Shown piece after piece: positions 51,417 to 60,426 of a stretch of 64,000 nucleotides of DNA. A model generated the notes under the pieces. That model ran no database searches. It had not been told where the DNA came from and saw nothing but the letters and a program-made list of their open reading frames with translations. Source of the stretch: Clostridia bacterium (GTDB lineage: Bacteria > Bacillota_A > Clostridia > Oscillospirales > CAG-272); assembly GCA_017468115.1 (NCBI GenBank), contig JAFUJS010000002.1, forward strand, positions 1 through 64,000, given 5' to 3'. Numbering within the stretch: the first letter of the stretch is position 1; each line of letters starts with the position of its first letter. Position numbers and translations under genes: made by a program.

Positions 51417-52019
51417 TTGAAGGCAATAGCGGTAACAGTAGCATCTATTTTAGTGTTTCTTACAGTAAACGCAGTGATACCAACAAAAAGCGAGGCGGAA
51501 ATTTATGATAGCACAGTAAGGCTTCACGTTTTGGCGAATTCCAACGAGGAAAAGGACCAGGCACTAAAGCTGAAGGTGAGAGATGCGCTTCTTGAAGAAA
51601 TTAAAAATTATAGTCCCGAAAGCAAGCAGGAGGCACTTTCGTTAATAGAGGAAAATAAGGGCGAGCTTGTAAAAATTGCCGAGGACGTGTCTAAAAAAGA
51701 GGGATTTGATTATCAAGTAACCATAGACGTGGGCACCGAGAGCTACCCGACAAGACACTACGCGGGCTTTGCCTTGCCGGCAGGCGAATACACCTCTGTA
51801 AGAGTTCTGATTGGCAGCGGCGAGGGAGAAAACTGGTGGTGCGTTTTATACCCACCTCTTTGCACAAGCACAGCCATCGAATATGATGATGACTACTACA
51901 TCGACGTGGGGCTTACTAAGGAACAATATAACCTGATTACCCAAAGCAACGGGCAGTATAAGGTAAAGTTCAAGCTTCTTGAAATGGCATCACAGGTGTT
52001 CGGCTTTAAGTATGATTAA
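51417..52019 (+). CDS. spoIIR: Stage II sporulation protein R
   Basis: 200 residues. Forespore-secreted signal that triggers SpoIIGA-dependent pro-sigma-E processing in the mother cell. An N-terminal hydrophobic export segment (about 3-20) is followed by STVRLHVLANSNEEKDQALKLKVRDAL and GEGENWWCVLYPPLC, both family signatures. The start is TTG at 51417, placed by the AAGGAG nine bases upstream; no ATG is suitable. Its presence argues that the organism forms endospores. Confidence 0.95.
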   Translation: MKAIAVTVASILVFLTVNAVIPTKSEAEIYDSTVRLHVLANSNEEKDQALKLKVRDALLEEIKNYSPESKQEALSLIEENKGELVKIAEDVSKKEGFDYQVTIDVGTESYPTRHYAGFALPAGEYTSVRVLIGSGEGENWWCVLYPPLCTSTAIEYDDDYYIDVGLTKEQYNLITQSNGQYKVKFKLLEMASQVFGFKYD

Positions 52020-52039
52020 CGCAGACTCAGTCTGCGTTT
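52018..52039 (+). terminator. Intrinsic terminator after spoIIR
   Basis: The stem AACGCAGAC / GTCTGCGTT with a 3-nt loop is followed by TTTTTT. Confidence 0.82.
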
Positions 52040-52063
52040 TTTCAATGTTCACAAAACTTTCAC

Positions 52064-52092
52064 TTGCAATATAAATAAAAAAGTAGTACAAT
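52064..52092 (+). promoter_or_regulatory. Promoter of the DUF5685-like/J-domain/membrane gene trio
   Basis: TTGCAA (52064-52069), 17 bp, TACAAT (52087-52092). Confidence 0.6.
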
Positions 52093-52121
52093 AATATAAA
52101 ATGAGGAACTGGAGGGGTAAT

Positions 52122-52973
52122 ATGTTCGGTTACATAAAGCCTGTTATTCCCGAGCTGAAGGTTAGGGACCACGAGCTATACAAGGCTATATATTGTGGAC
52201 TTTGTAAAACTATGGGCAAGCGCACAGGCTGTATGTCAAACGTTACCCTTAGCTACGACTTTGTCTTTTTGGCGCTCCTTCGCTCTGCCTTAACAGAGCA
52301 AAAGGGAGAGGTACGGCTTCGTCGCTGCGCTATGCACCCCTTCAAGAAAAGACCTATTCTTGAGCCAAACCCTTGCCTTGAATACTGTGCAGAGGCAAGC
52401 ACGATTTTAACAAGGCTAAAGCTGAAGGACAACATAAACGACAGCCACGGCTTTAAGCGCTTTAAGGCTAAAATTGCCGGTGGAGTGTCTGTTTTTCTCA
52501 AAAAAACCGGCAAGGAGCTAATCCCTCTTGAAGAGGAAATATCATCACTTATAGATGAGCTTTCGGCGCTTGAAAAGGCAAAGGAGGACTCCATAGATAA
52601 GGTGGCTAACGTGTTTGGCAGGCTCCTTGGCAGGGTTGCCGACTACGGCCTTAGCGGAAGTCAAGCGAAAATTGCGTATTCCATAGGCTACCATCTTGGC
52701 AAATGGATTTACGTTATAGATGCCTATGATGATTTTTATGATGATGTAAAGACAGGCTCCTATAACCCGCTTGTAAATGCTTACGGTACATCTCTGGACG
52801 ACAGCATAAGAAGTGCCCTTAAGGATGCTCTTACCATGGAGCTTTCAAAAATGTCAATGGCTATTGACCTTGTTGATTTTTCTCAAAACAGAGATATTCA
52901 AAGGGTTGTTGAGAACATAATATATATTGGTATGCCCAAGGAATTTGAGCGTATTACGGAGGATAGAAAATGA
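52122..52973 (+). CDS. DUF5685-like protein, Cys-rich N-terminus and Asp-rich motif
   Basis: 283 residues, function unknown. FGYIKPVIPELKVRDHELYK and YCGLCKTMGKRTGC carry Cys25, Cys28 and Cys37; Cys69, Cys85 and Cys89 follow (RRCAMHP, PCLEYC). This is a likely metal or Fe-S site. The rest is alpha-helical, with WIYVIDAYDDFYDDVK containing Asp200, 203, 204, 207 and 208, recalling the Asp-rich motif of prenyl synthases without proof. Start ATG 52122 behind GGAGGGG. Overlaps the J-domain gene by 4 nt, so the two products are made together. Confidence 0.8.
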   Translation: MFGYIKPVIPELKVRDHELYKAIYCGLCKTMGKRTGCMSNVTLSYDFVFLALLRSALTEQKGEVRLRRCAMHPFKKRPILEPNPCLEYCAEASTILTRLKLKDNINDSHGFKRFKAKIAGGVSVFLKKTGKELIPLEEEISSLIDELSALEKAKEDSIDKVANVFGRLLGRVADYGLSGSQAKIAYSIGYHLGKWIYVIDAYDDFYDDVKTGSYNPLVNAYGTSLDDSIRSALKDALTMELSKMSMAIDLVDFSQNRDIQRVVENIIYIGMPKEFERITEDRK

Positions 52974-53560
52974 AGAATCCATACGAGGTTTTAGGTGTTT
53001 CCCCAAATTGCACAAACGAAGAGCTAAGAAGCGCCTATCGTGCCTTGGTAAAGAAATACCACCCGGACAACTATCAGGACGAAAAGCTGGCTGACGTTGC
53101 CGAGGAAAAAATGAAGGAGATTAATGCCGCCTACGACGAGATTTTGCAAATCAGAGCAGGCAAAAAGACAGAAAACAGCGGCTACACCGGTAGCAAAAGC
53201 TCCAATCCTATCTATACACAAATCAGACAGGCAATTCAGGCAGGCAATTTCCGCCGTGCTTCCGAGCTTCTTAACAGAGTTAAGGCAGAGGAAAGAGAGG
53301 CGGATTGGTATTTCCTTCAGGGCTGTGTGTACCTGCAGGGCGGATACTACTTCGATGCTCTGAGATATATTGACAAGGCTTGCCAGATGGACCCCGACAA
53401 TCAGGAATACCAGCAGGCAAGAGAGCAAATTAACAGACAGGCAAACGGCTACAACCAAAGAGGCTCCTATGGACAGGGCGATAGCTGTCATTGCAGCATC
53501 TGCGACGTTTGTACAGCACTATGGTGTCTTGACTGTATGTGCGGAGGCTGTGGCAGATAA
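52970..53560 (+). CDS. J-domain protein with TPR-like middle and Cys-rich tail
   Basis: 196 residues. The J-domain (1-62) includes NPYEVLGV and the HPD tripeptide (31-33) that stimulates Hsp70 ATPase. A TPR-like stretch (about 85-150: FRRASELLNRV, WYFLQGCVYLQGGYYFDALRYI) may bind a client. The last 24 residues hold eight Cys (173, 175, 178, 181, 186, 189, 191, 194), a likely metal-binding or thiol centre. It lacks the Gly/Phe and zinc-finger domains of DnaJ. Start overlaps the DUF5685-like stop (ATGA), so a dedicated co-chaperone for that protein is plausible. Confidence 0.85.
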   Translation: MKNPYEVLGVSPNCTNEELRSAYRALVKKYHPDNYQDEKLADVAEEKMKEINAAYDEILQIRAGKKTENSGYTGSKSSNPIYTQIRQAIQAGNFRRASELLNRVKAEEREADWYFLQGCVYLQGGYYFDALRYIDKACQMDPDNQEYQQAREQINRQANGYNQRGSYGQGDSCHCSICDVCTALWCLDCMCGGCGR

Positions 53561-53562
53561 AA

Positions 53563-54123
53563 ATGAAGAAAGCAAGGGTTGTTGCCTTTTCGGGCATTAT
53601 TTCTGCGCTCAGCGTCGTAATACTACTGCTGGGCACTCTCATACAGGTAATGGATATAACCCTGGCAGTTGTGGCATCCTTTTTGCTTCTTGTTACCTTT
53701 GAGGAAATGAGATATAAGGCATTATATGTCTACGGCGTTACTCTTACCTTGGGCTTTCTTGTGTGCTTTAGCTACCCACTTGTTGTAATTGAGTACGCAA
53801 TCTTCGGGCTTTTCCCAATTATAAGGTCCTTGACCGACAAGCTGGGCGTGGTCCTGGGTAACATAATAAAAATCGGCTATGCACTTATTACCAGCTTAGG
53901 CACCGTGCTTCTTATGAAGTTTGCTCTGCCGGGCATGGCGGAGCAAATAGCGGACCAAACGGGCAGGCTTACAGAGGCGCAAATGGAGATTATCTTCTAT
54001 GCCGTTTACTTCGTTGCAAATATGCTAATCTTTTTGCTTTTTGACATAGCCCTGAAAAAGTTTTCTCTGCTTTATCGGAACAAGCTTCGCCATCAACTGC
54101 GAATAGACAAATTTTTCGATTAG
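53563..54123 (+). CDS. Small multi-pass membrane protein, unknown
   Basis: 186 residues with about five or six hydrophobic segments: VVAFSGIISALSVVILLLG, MDITLAVVASFLLL, ALYVYGVTLTLGFLVCF, IKIGYALITSLGTVLLMKF and IIFYAVYFVANMLIFLLFD. A basic cytoplasmic tail ends HQLRIDKFFD. The layout resembles small ECF-S-like or permease subunits, but there is no motif to assign it. ATG 53563 is 2 nt after the J-domain stop, so it is the third gene of the unit; an in-frame start at 53539 would overlap. Confidence 0.7.
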   Translation: MKKARVVAFSGIISALSVVILLLGTLIQVMDITLAVVASFLLLVTFEEMRYKALYVYGVTLTLGFLVCFSYPLVVIEYAIFGLFPIIRSLTDKLGVVLGNIIKIGYALITSLGTVLLMKFALPGMAEQIADQTGRLTEAQMEIIFYAVYFVANMLIFLLFDIALKKFSLLYRNKLRHQLRIDKFFD

Positions 54124-54134
54124 TCAAAATACAC

Positions 54135-54163
54135 AAAAAACGCAGTTTATAACTGCGTTTTTT
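54135..54163 (+). terminator. Intrinsic terminator of the trio
   Basis: The stem AAAAAACGCAGT / ACTGCGTTTTTT has loop TTATA. Confidence 0.85.
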
Positions 54164-54194
54164 TGTTTATTCATACAATAATATAGCAAAAAAG

Positions 54195-54224
54195 TTGACT
54201 TTTATTAAATATATAAGATACAAT
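54195..54224 (+). promoter_or_regulatory. Promoter of the yicC-to-kinase housekeeping cluster
   Basis: TTGACT (54195-54200), 18 bp, TACAAT (54219-54224). Confidence 0.6.
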
Positions 54225-54258
54225 AGTATATAATAATATTTATTAAGGATGGATACCT

Positions 54259-55146
54259 ATGTTTAGAAGCATGACTGCCTTTGGCAGAGCTAGAGAAACT
54301 GTTGGTGCAAAGGACATTGTTGCCGAGATTAAATCTGTCAACAACAGATATTTTGATTGCACCGTTAAAATTACAAGGCTATACAGCTTTTTAGAGGACA
54401 AGATTAAGGCTTACCTTTTGACAAAGGGCATTTGTCGTGGAAAGGTTGAGGTTTATGTGGGCATTGACCTTTTGGAGCAGGAGGGTGTTGAGATTGGACT
54501 TGATACCGCCTATGCAAAATCCTACATAGACGCACTCTACAAGCTTCGTGATACCTTTGATTTGAAGGACGACATCACCGTTACAAGGGTTGCCTCAAAC
54601 AGAGATGTGTTTATTACCAAAAAGCCTGAGGACGATATGGAAAAGGACTGGGCAGATATTAAGCCTGTGCTTGATAAGGCGATAGACCAATTTCTTCTAA
54701 GACGTGAGGAGGAGGGCAAGAACCTTTACAACAACATCGTTGAAAAGATAGACAACATCAAGGGCTACCTTGCAAAAATTGAGAAAAACTCCGAAAGCGA
54801 CATCAAGGGCTACTCCTCAAAGCTTGAGGAAAGGATTTTGAAGTTCCTAAACGACAACTCCGTGCAGATTGATGAGCAAAGGATTCTTACAGAGGTTGCT
54901 ATTTTTGCCGACAAGGTTGCTATTGATGAGGAGCTTGTAAGGCTAAGCAGCCACTTTGACGCATTTTACGAAATTGTTCAAGCAAATGAGCCTGCGGGAA
55001 GAAAGCTTGACTTTTTGCTCCAGGAAATGAATAGAGAAACAAACACAATCGGCTCCAAGGCATCTAATGCTGAAACCGCACATTTGGTGGTTAGCATTAA
55101 GAATGAGCTTGAAAAAATCAGAGAGCAAATCCAGAATATAGAGTAA
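54259..55146 (+). CDS. yicC: YicC family endoribonuclease
   Basis: 295 residues. FRSMTAFGRA at the start, EIKSVNNRYFDC, RGKVEV and the C-terminal GRKLDFLLQEMNRETNTIGSKA are the family signatures (YicC_N and DUF1732). YicC proteins are RNases that degrade small RNAs in E. coli. The gene order yicC-remA-gmk-rpoZ is classic for Firmicutes. The next gene follows 4 nt downstream. Confidence 0.95.
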   Translation: MFRSMTAFGRARETVGAKDIVAEIKSVNNRYFDCTVKITRLYSFLEDKIKAYLLTKGICRGKVEVYVGIDLLEQEGVEIGLDTAYAKSYIDALYKLRDTFDLKDDITVTRVASNRDVFITKKPEDDMEKDWADIKPVLDKAIDQFLLRREEEGKNLYNNIVEKIDNIKGYLAKIEKNSESDIKGYSSKLEERILKFLNDNSVQIDEQRILTEVAIFADKVAIDEELVRLSSHFDAFYEIVQANEPAGRKLDFLLQEMNRETNTIGSKASNAETAHLVVSIKNELEKIREQIQNIE

Positions 55147-55150
55147 GCTT

Positions 55151-55390
55151 ATGAAATTTGTAGATATCGGCGCAGGAAATATGGTCCTTGACGAAAGGGT
55201 CGTGGCTGTAATCACTCCCGATTCAGCACCTGCAAAAAGAATAGTGCAGGAGGCAAAGGAAAGCGGCAAAATAATAGACTCCACAGGCGGAAGAAGGACA
55301 CAATCAATCCTAATTACCGACTCTGACCACGTTATTTTGTCTTACCTTACCACCGAGGCGCTTGGACAACGACTAAATAAGGGAGAGTAA
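55151..55390 (+). CDS. remA: RemA-like DNA-binding regulator (DUF370)
   Basis: 79 residues. DIGAGNMVLDERVVAVITPDSAPAKR and IIDSTGGRRTQSILITDSDHVILS match RemA/DUF370. In Bacillus, RemA forms octameric rings that bind DNA and activate matrix and osmoprotection genes. Size and motif are canonical. Confidence 0.94.
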   Translation: MKFVDIGAGNMVLDERVVAVITPDSAPAKRIVQEAKESGKIIDSTGGRRTQSILITDSDHVILSYLTTEALGQRLNKGE

Positions 55391-55392
55391 AA

Positions 55393-55998
55393 ATGAGAAA
55401 AGGACTTTTGTTTATAATTTCCGGACCTGCAGGCAGCGGAAAGGGCACGGTTGTTAACCACCTTTTAGCAATGCATCCGGAGCTCAAGCTGTCAATTTCG
55501 GCAACCACAAGAAAGCCACGCCCTGGCGAGGCTCACGGGGTGCACTACTACTATATCTCCAAGGAAGAATTTGAACAGAGAATAGCAGGGGGCAAAATGC
55601 TGGAATACACCACCTATTCAGGCAACTACTACGGTACACCTGAAAAGGAGGTAAGACAGGCGCTTGAAAACGGACAGGACATCATCCTTGAAATTGAGGT
55701 TGATGGCGCTATGCAAATCAAGGAAAGGATTGAGGGGGCAGTTGCAATTATGCTAACTCCGCCTAACAGTCAGGTACTTGAGGCAAGGCTTCGTGGCAGA
55801 GGCACCGAAACAGACGAGGTTATAAAATGGCGTCTTGAACGTGCTAAGGAGGAGGTTAAGCTCCTCCCGAAATACGATTACATCGTAATAAACGAGGATG
55901 GTCGCTCAAAGGAGTGCGCTGAAATGGTTTACAGCATCATTTTGGCAGAGCACCAAAAAACAATACATAATAAGTCAATTATTGAAAAATTCATATAA
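55393..55998 (+). CDS. gmk: Guanylate kinase
   Basis: 201 residues. P-loop SGPAGSGKGTV, SATTRKPRPGEAHGVHYYYI for GMP binding, and YTTYSGNYYGTPE. Phosphorylates GMP to GDP. The P-loop Ala replaces the more common Ser of SGPSGAGK without apparent loss. Starts 2 nt after remA. Confidence 0.96.
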   Translation: MRKGLLFIISGPAGSGKGTVVNHLLAMHPELKLSISATTRKPRPGEAHGVHYYYISKEEFEQRIAGGKMLEYTTYSGNYYGTPEKEVRQALENGQDIILEIEVDGAMQIKERIEGAVAIMLTPPNSQVLEARLRGRGTETDEVIKWRLERAKEEVKLLPKYDYIVINEDGRSKECAEMVYSIILAEHQKTIHNKSIIEKFI

Positions 55999-56011
55999 GG
56001 AGAAAAAACAA

Positions 56012-56479
56012 ATGCTTTATCCATCAATTCAGGAACTACTTACCGTAACCTCAAAGGACGGTAAAGAAAGACTCAACAAATATTCTATCACCATGGCAAC
56101 TGCAAAATGCGCAAGAATGGTAACAAATGAATACCTTGAGCAGCGCTACATTGCAGAAAAGAAGATTTCCAACAAGGAAACAGACAAGGACCTTTTGTCT
56201 CTTATCAACAAGGATTACAGAGATGAAAAGTCTGTTAAGAACGCTCTTAAGGAAATGAAGGAAGGCGTGTTTGAGATTTACCTTCCCGGCGAGGAGGGCT
56301 ACGAAGATTCTGTGGTTGAGGTTATTGACTATCAGGAGCCAAAGGTAGAGAATGTATACCAGGCAAAGACCGAGGTTAAGGTTGAGCTTGAGGACATCGT
56401 AGTAGACGATGGCGAGGAAGAAGAGGACGAGGTTTTCGAGGAAGACGAGGTTTTTGACGACTCCTCCGACGAGGAATAA
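56012..56479 (+). CDS. rpoZ: RNA polymerase omega subunit with long acidic tail
   Basis: 155 residues, more than twice the usual 60-90. LNKYSITMATAKCARMVTN (about 23-41) is the omega core that clamps the beta-prime subunit. After the conserved part, a linker carrying IYLPGEEGY and VIDYQEPKVENVYQ leads to a tail of about 30 residues that is almost all Asp/Glu. Start ATG 56012 behind AAGGAG; the longer frame starting at 55898 lies inside gmk. Confidence 0.9.
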   Translation: MLYPSIQELLTVTSKDGKERLNKYSITMATAKCARMVTNEYLEQRYIAEKKISNKETDKDLLSLINKDYRDEKSVKNALKEMKEGVFEIYLPGEEGYEDSVVEVIDYQEPKVENVYQAKTEVKVELEDIVVDDGEEEEDEVFEEDEVFDDSSDEE

Positions 56480-56505
56480 TTTTTAACAAAGGAGTGCTTA
56501 CTGGT

Positions 56506-58983
56506 ATGTGCAAGGAATATATAAATGTTCATATTCTCGATGTGCCATATCAGGCAGACTCGGAATATACCTATTTTGTGCCACAGGAGCTAAGAGAAGA
56601 GGTGGAGCTTGGCTCTGCCGTTGTTGTCCCCTTTGGTAAGAGAGAAAGAAAAAACACGGCAATAGTTACCTCTTATGCGGAGCCTAATTCTGAGGCTAAA
56701 ACAATTTGCTCCGTGCTTAGCGGATACTTTAAGCTAAGCGAGGAGATGCTGCAGCTTTGCTCCTTTATGAAAAGGCACACTATTTGTACCTTTGGCGATG
56801 CGGTTAAATGTATTATCCCCTCTGCCATAGTTACAAAAACCACCGAAAGCTATACAGCAAAAGAGGCAAGCGTGCCTAAGGGTACAGAGCTTCTTTACAA
56901 TTTCATCAAGGAAAACCCCGAGGTGGACCTAAAAAAGCTAAAGGACCATTTTGCGGATTTTGAAAAGGACCTTTTACGCCTTGTACGATGCGGCGCAGTT
57001 TCCAAAGACACTCTGGTTTTGGAAAAGGACAAGAGCAAGTATGAAACCCTTGTGTCCCTAGTAAACCAAGAGGAAATTGAAAATAGCCTTGATAAAATGA
57101 AATTCAGAAGCCCTAAGCACCTTGAAATCTTAGAGCTATTACTAAGGCGTGGCACCCTTTCAGATAAGGAAATTTACGAAACGCTGGATGCACAAAAAAG
57201 CCATATTGACGCCCTTGTAAAGAAGGGGCTTGTTGCTACTGAAAAAAAGGAGCTGACAAGGGACCCCTATCAGGGCGCAAAAGAGCAAAGAAACGAAAAG
57301 CCTCTTGTTCTGAGCGACGAGCAAAACAGAGCCCTTGAGGAGCTAAAATCCCTTTACTTTGAAAGAAAGCCAAGGGGTGCATTGCTTTATGGCGTAACAG
57401 GCAGTGGAAAAACCAGCGTTATCAAGAAAATGATAGACGAGGTTATAAGCGACGGCAGGGGAGTTATTATTCTCGTGCCGGAAATTTCTCTGACACCGCA
57501 AACCGTTTCGGTTTTCTGTGGCTACTACGGAGACAGGGTTGCTGTTATTCATTCCTCTCTTTCTAAGGGAGAAAGGTTTGATACCTACAAAAGAATTTAC
57601 GACGGTAAGGCAGATATTGTAATAGGCACTCGCTCTGCAATATTTGCGCCGGTTAAGAATTTGGGTCTTATTGTTATTGACGAGGAGCAGGAGCATACCT
57701 ACAAATCGGACACAAACCCAAAATATCTTGCACACGATATTGCAAGCTTCAGGGCAGGTAAGTCGAATGCCTTGGTGCTTCTTGCATCGGCAACACCTTC
57801 CCTGGGCTCCTTCTACAAGGCTATGGAGGGTACATACGCATTAGTTAGGCTTACCTCTCGCTATGGAGAAGCAACCCTACCTGATGTTATCATTACAGAT
57901 ATGCACAAGGAGAGGGCAAGGGGAAATATGACCCCCTTTGGTACAAAGCTTGCAGAATATCTGGACAGGACTCTTTCCGACGGCAAGCAGTCTATTTTGT
58001 TTTTGAACAGGCGTGGCTACCATTCATCGATTAGCTGTAATGATTGCGGCAAGGCTGTTGAATGTCCCAACTGCTCAGTTGCTATGACCTACCACTCATA
58101 TCGCAAAATAGATACTGAGCTTACTCCGGAAAACATAAGTCAGGTTATGGAAAACAGCGGCGTTCTTCGCTGCCATCTATGTGGCTATCGCACCAAAATT
58201 CCAAGGACTTGTCCGGAATGTAAGGGGCAGGACTTTAGCTATGTGGGCTTTGGCACCCAAAGGGCAGAACAGGAGCTGGAAAAGCTATATGAGGGTATAA
58301 AAACCCTGCGCCTTGATGCTGACACAACCACCTCTAAGCAGTCCTATGAAAGGATTTTAGGCGCCTTTAGGGACAAGGAGGCAGAGGTGCTTATAGGCAC
58401 ACAAATGGTAACTAAAGGACATAACTTTCCCCTTGTTACCTTAGTTGGAGTTGTGCTGGCTGATACTATGCTGTATACAAGCGACTACCGTGCCAGTGAG
58501 CGTACCTTTTCTATGCTTACACAGGTTATCGGCAGGGCAGGTAGGGCAAAGGACCACGGCGTTGCGATTATTCAAACAAATTCGCCAAACGACCAGGCAA
58601 TTACCCTTGCCTCAAAGCAGGATTACGAGGCCTTTTATGAGAACGAAATTCAAATTAGAAAGGCGTATAACTTCCCACCCTTTTGCGATATAGCGATGAT
58701 GACAATTACCTCATCAAACGAGGAATCGCTCAACAAGCTGGGCGCAGAGCTTATCAAAAGGCTAGAGGGAGAAATGACAAAAATGAATATTCCTGCCACC
58801 GCCTACGGACCCTTTGAGGCTCCGATTTACAGGGCGCAGGGCAGATATAGAAAGAGAATAGTTGTAAAGTGCCGATTAAATAAGGCACTAAGAGAGCTGT
58901 TTTCTAAAATATACATAGATTTTTTGAAGAGCATGGACAAATCAAGCAGCTTGTCTATCGACTTCAACCCATCTAATATATAG
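56506..58983 (+). CDS. priA: Primosomal protein N' (PriA replication restart helicase)
   Basis: About 825 residues. N-terminal DNA-binding region (YINVHILDVPYQADSEYTYF), Walker A GVTGSGKT near residue 296, DEAH-like IDEEQEHTY, RNRGYHSS-type LNRRGYHSSISCNDCG, and four Cys pairs (CNDC, CPNC, CHLC, CPEC) forming two zinc sites. VLIGTQMVTKGHNFP is motif V and QVIGRAGR motif VI. Reloads the replisome at stalled forks. ATG 56506 is preferred; a GTG at 56494 lies in the ribosome binding site. Confidence 0.96.
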   Translation: MCKEYINVHILDVPYQADSEYTYFVPQELREEVELGSAVVVPFGKRERKNTAIVTSYAEPNSEAKTICSVLSGYFKLSEEMLQLCSFMKRHTICTFGDAVKCIIPSAIVTKTTESYTAKEASVPKGTELLYNFIKENPEVDLKKLKDHFADFEKDLLRLVRCGAVSKDTLVLEKDKSKYETLVSLVNQEEIENSLDKMKFRSPKHLEILELLLRRGTLSDKEIYETLDAQKSHIDALVKKGLVATEKKELTRDPYQGAKEQRNEKPLVLSDEQNRALEELKSLYFERKPRGALLYGVTGSGKTSVIKKMIDEVISDGRGVIILVPEISLTPQTVSVFCGYYGDRVAVIHSSLSKGERFDTYKRIYDGKADIVIGTRSAIFAPVKNLGLIVIDEEQEHTYKSDTNPKYLAHDIASFRAGKSNALVLLASATPSLGSFYKAMEGTYALVRLTSRYGEATLPDVIITDMHKERARGNMTPFGTKLAEYLDRTLSDGKQSILFLNRRGYHSSISCNDCGKAVECPNCSVAMTYHSYRKIDTELTPENISQVMENSGVLRCHLCGYRTKIPRTCPECKGQDFSYVGFGTQRAEQELEKLYEGIKTLRLDADTTTSKQSYERILGAFRDKEAEVLIGTQMVTKGHNFPLVTLVGVVLADTMLYTSDYRASERTFSMLTQVIGRAGRAKDHGVAIIQTNSPNDQAITLASKQDYEAFYENEIQIRKAYNFPPFCDIAMMTITSSNEESLNKLGAELIKRLEGEMTKMNIPATAYGPFEAPIYRAQGRYRKRIVVKCRLNKALRELFSKIYIDFLKSMDKSSSLSIDFNPSNI

Positions 58984-58992
58984 GAGATAAAA

Positions 58993-59463
58993 ATGGCAAT
59001 ACTTAAGATTGTAACTGAAAACGATGATATCGAGTTTCTGAGAAAGAAGAGCCGAGAGGTTACAGAAATCACCCCAAGGATTTTAACTCTTCTTGACGAT
59101 ATGGTGGAAACAATGCGCCACGCAAACGGCTGTGGACTTGCCGCAGTACAGGTTGGCGTGCTTCGCAGAATTGTCGTTATAGAAACAGAGGAAGGACTTT
59201 TTGAGTTCATCAACCCTGTAATTGTTAGGTCAACAGGCACACAAGAGGGTGCAGAGGGCTGTCTTTCACTTCCCGGCAAGTGGGGTCTTACAAAAAGACC
59301 AAAGGCTGTTACAGTAAGAGCGCTTAACAGACAGGGCGAGGAAATTGAGGTAACAGGCTACGACCTTCTTGCTAAGGCTATGTGCCACGAGCTTGACCAC
59401 CTGGACGGCATTATCTACACCGATAAGGTTATTCGTATGCTTGGAGAAGACGAGGTAGAATGA
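58993..59463 (+). CDS. def: Peptide deformylase
   Basis: 156 residues. The three motifs are GCGLAAVQ (46-53), EGCLS with Cys90, and HELDH with His132, Glu133 and His136, giving the metal site and catalytic Glu. Removes formyl from nascent Met. Its stop overlaps fmt by 4 nt, pairing the enzymes that remove and add the formyl group. Confidence 0.97.
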   Translation: MAILKIVTENDDIEFLRKKSREVTEITPRILTLLDDMVETMRHANGCGLAAVQVGVLRRIVVIETEEGLFEFINPVIVRSTGTQEGAEGCLSLPGKWGLTKRPKAVTVRALNRQGEEIEVTGYDLLAKAMCHELDHLDGIIYTDKVIRMLGEDEVE

Positions 59464-60386
59464 GAATTTTATTTATGGGCACACCCGATTTTGCTAAGAT
59501 ATGCCTTGAGGCAATTTGCAAAACAGATAACCAAGTTGTGGGTGTGGTTACAACAGAGGACAAGCCAAGGGGCAGGGGTATGGTTTTGACCCCCACTCCC
59601 GTAAAGGCTTATGCCCTTGAAGCAGGGTTGCCTGTTTACCAACCGAAAACCTTGAAGGATGGCGCATTTTCAGATGTGTTGAGAGCGCTGGAGCCGGAGC
59701 TGATTGTAGTTGTGGCATATGGCAAAATCCTTCCAAAATACGTGCTTGATTTTCCGAAATTCGGCTGCATAAACGCCCACGCATCTATTCTTCCTAAGTA
59801 TAGGGGCGCTGCTCCTATTCAAAGGGCAATTATTGATGGCGAGAGCAAAACAGGCGTTAGCATTATGCAAATGGACATAGGACTTGACACAGGCGACGTA
59901 ATATTAGTTGAGGAAACAGATATTTTAGAAGAGGACAATTTTGAAACCGTTCACGACAAGCTTGCTTTGTGCGGTAGTGTGGGTCTTGTTAAGACAATAG
60001 AGCTTTTTAAGTCCGGTAAGATAACCCACACAGCGCAGGGCGAGGATTTTACCTATGCGGAAAAGATTACTAAGGACGACTGCGTAATCGACTTTTCCAA
60101 GGACAGCGTGGCGGTACACAATCAAATAAGAGGACTTAGCCCCGTGCCTGTGGCGTTTACAAAAACTCCGGACGGCAAAATCTTAAAGGTAACTAAGGCG
60201 CATCGTGTAGACACAGAGCTTGACGGTCAGATAGGACAGGTTCTGTCCCTTGATGGCGGAATCATTGTTAAGTGCAAAAAGGGAGCAATTGCTCTTGATA
60301 CAGTAATACCGGAGGGCAAGGGCAAAATGGATGCCCAAGCCTATATAAACGGCAGAAAAATCAAGGTAGGAGATATTTTAGGCTAA
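59460..60386 (+). CDS. fmt: Methionyl-tRNA formyltransferase
   Basis: 308 residues. Catalytic Asn105, His107 and Asp143 lie in CINAHASILPKYRGAAPIQ and MDIGLDTGDV. C-terminal OB-like domain with GPMPPA-type changes. Formylates initiator Met-tRNA using 10-formyl-tetrahydrofolate. Coupled to def. Confidence 0.97.
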   Translation: MRILFMGTPDFAKICLEAICKTDNQVVGVVTTEDKPRGRGMVLTPTPVKAYALEAGLPVYQPKTLKDGAFSDVLRALEPELIVVVAYGKILPKYVLDFPKFGCINAHASILPKYRGAAPIQRAIIDGESKTGVSIMQMDIGLDTGDVILVEETDILEEDNFETVHDKLALCGSVGLVKTIELFKSGKITHTAQGEDFTYAEKITKDDCVIDFSKDSVAVHNQIRGLSPVPVAFTKTPDGKILKVTKAHRVDTELDGQIGQVLSLDGGIIVKCKKGAIALDTVIPEGKGKMDAQAYINGRKIKVGDILG

Positions 60387-60426
60387 ATTAGTCAAACTAA
60401 AGAGGTTATAAAAGAAAGGAGTAGGG

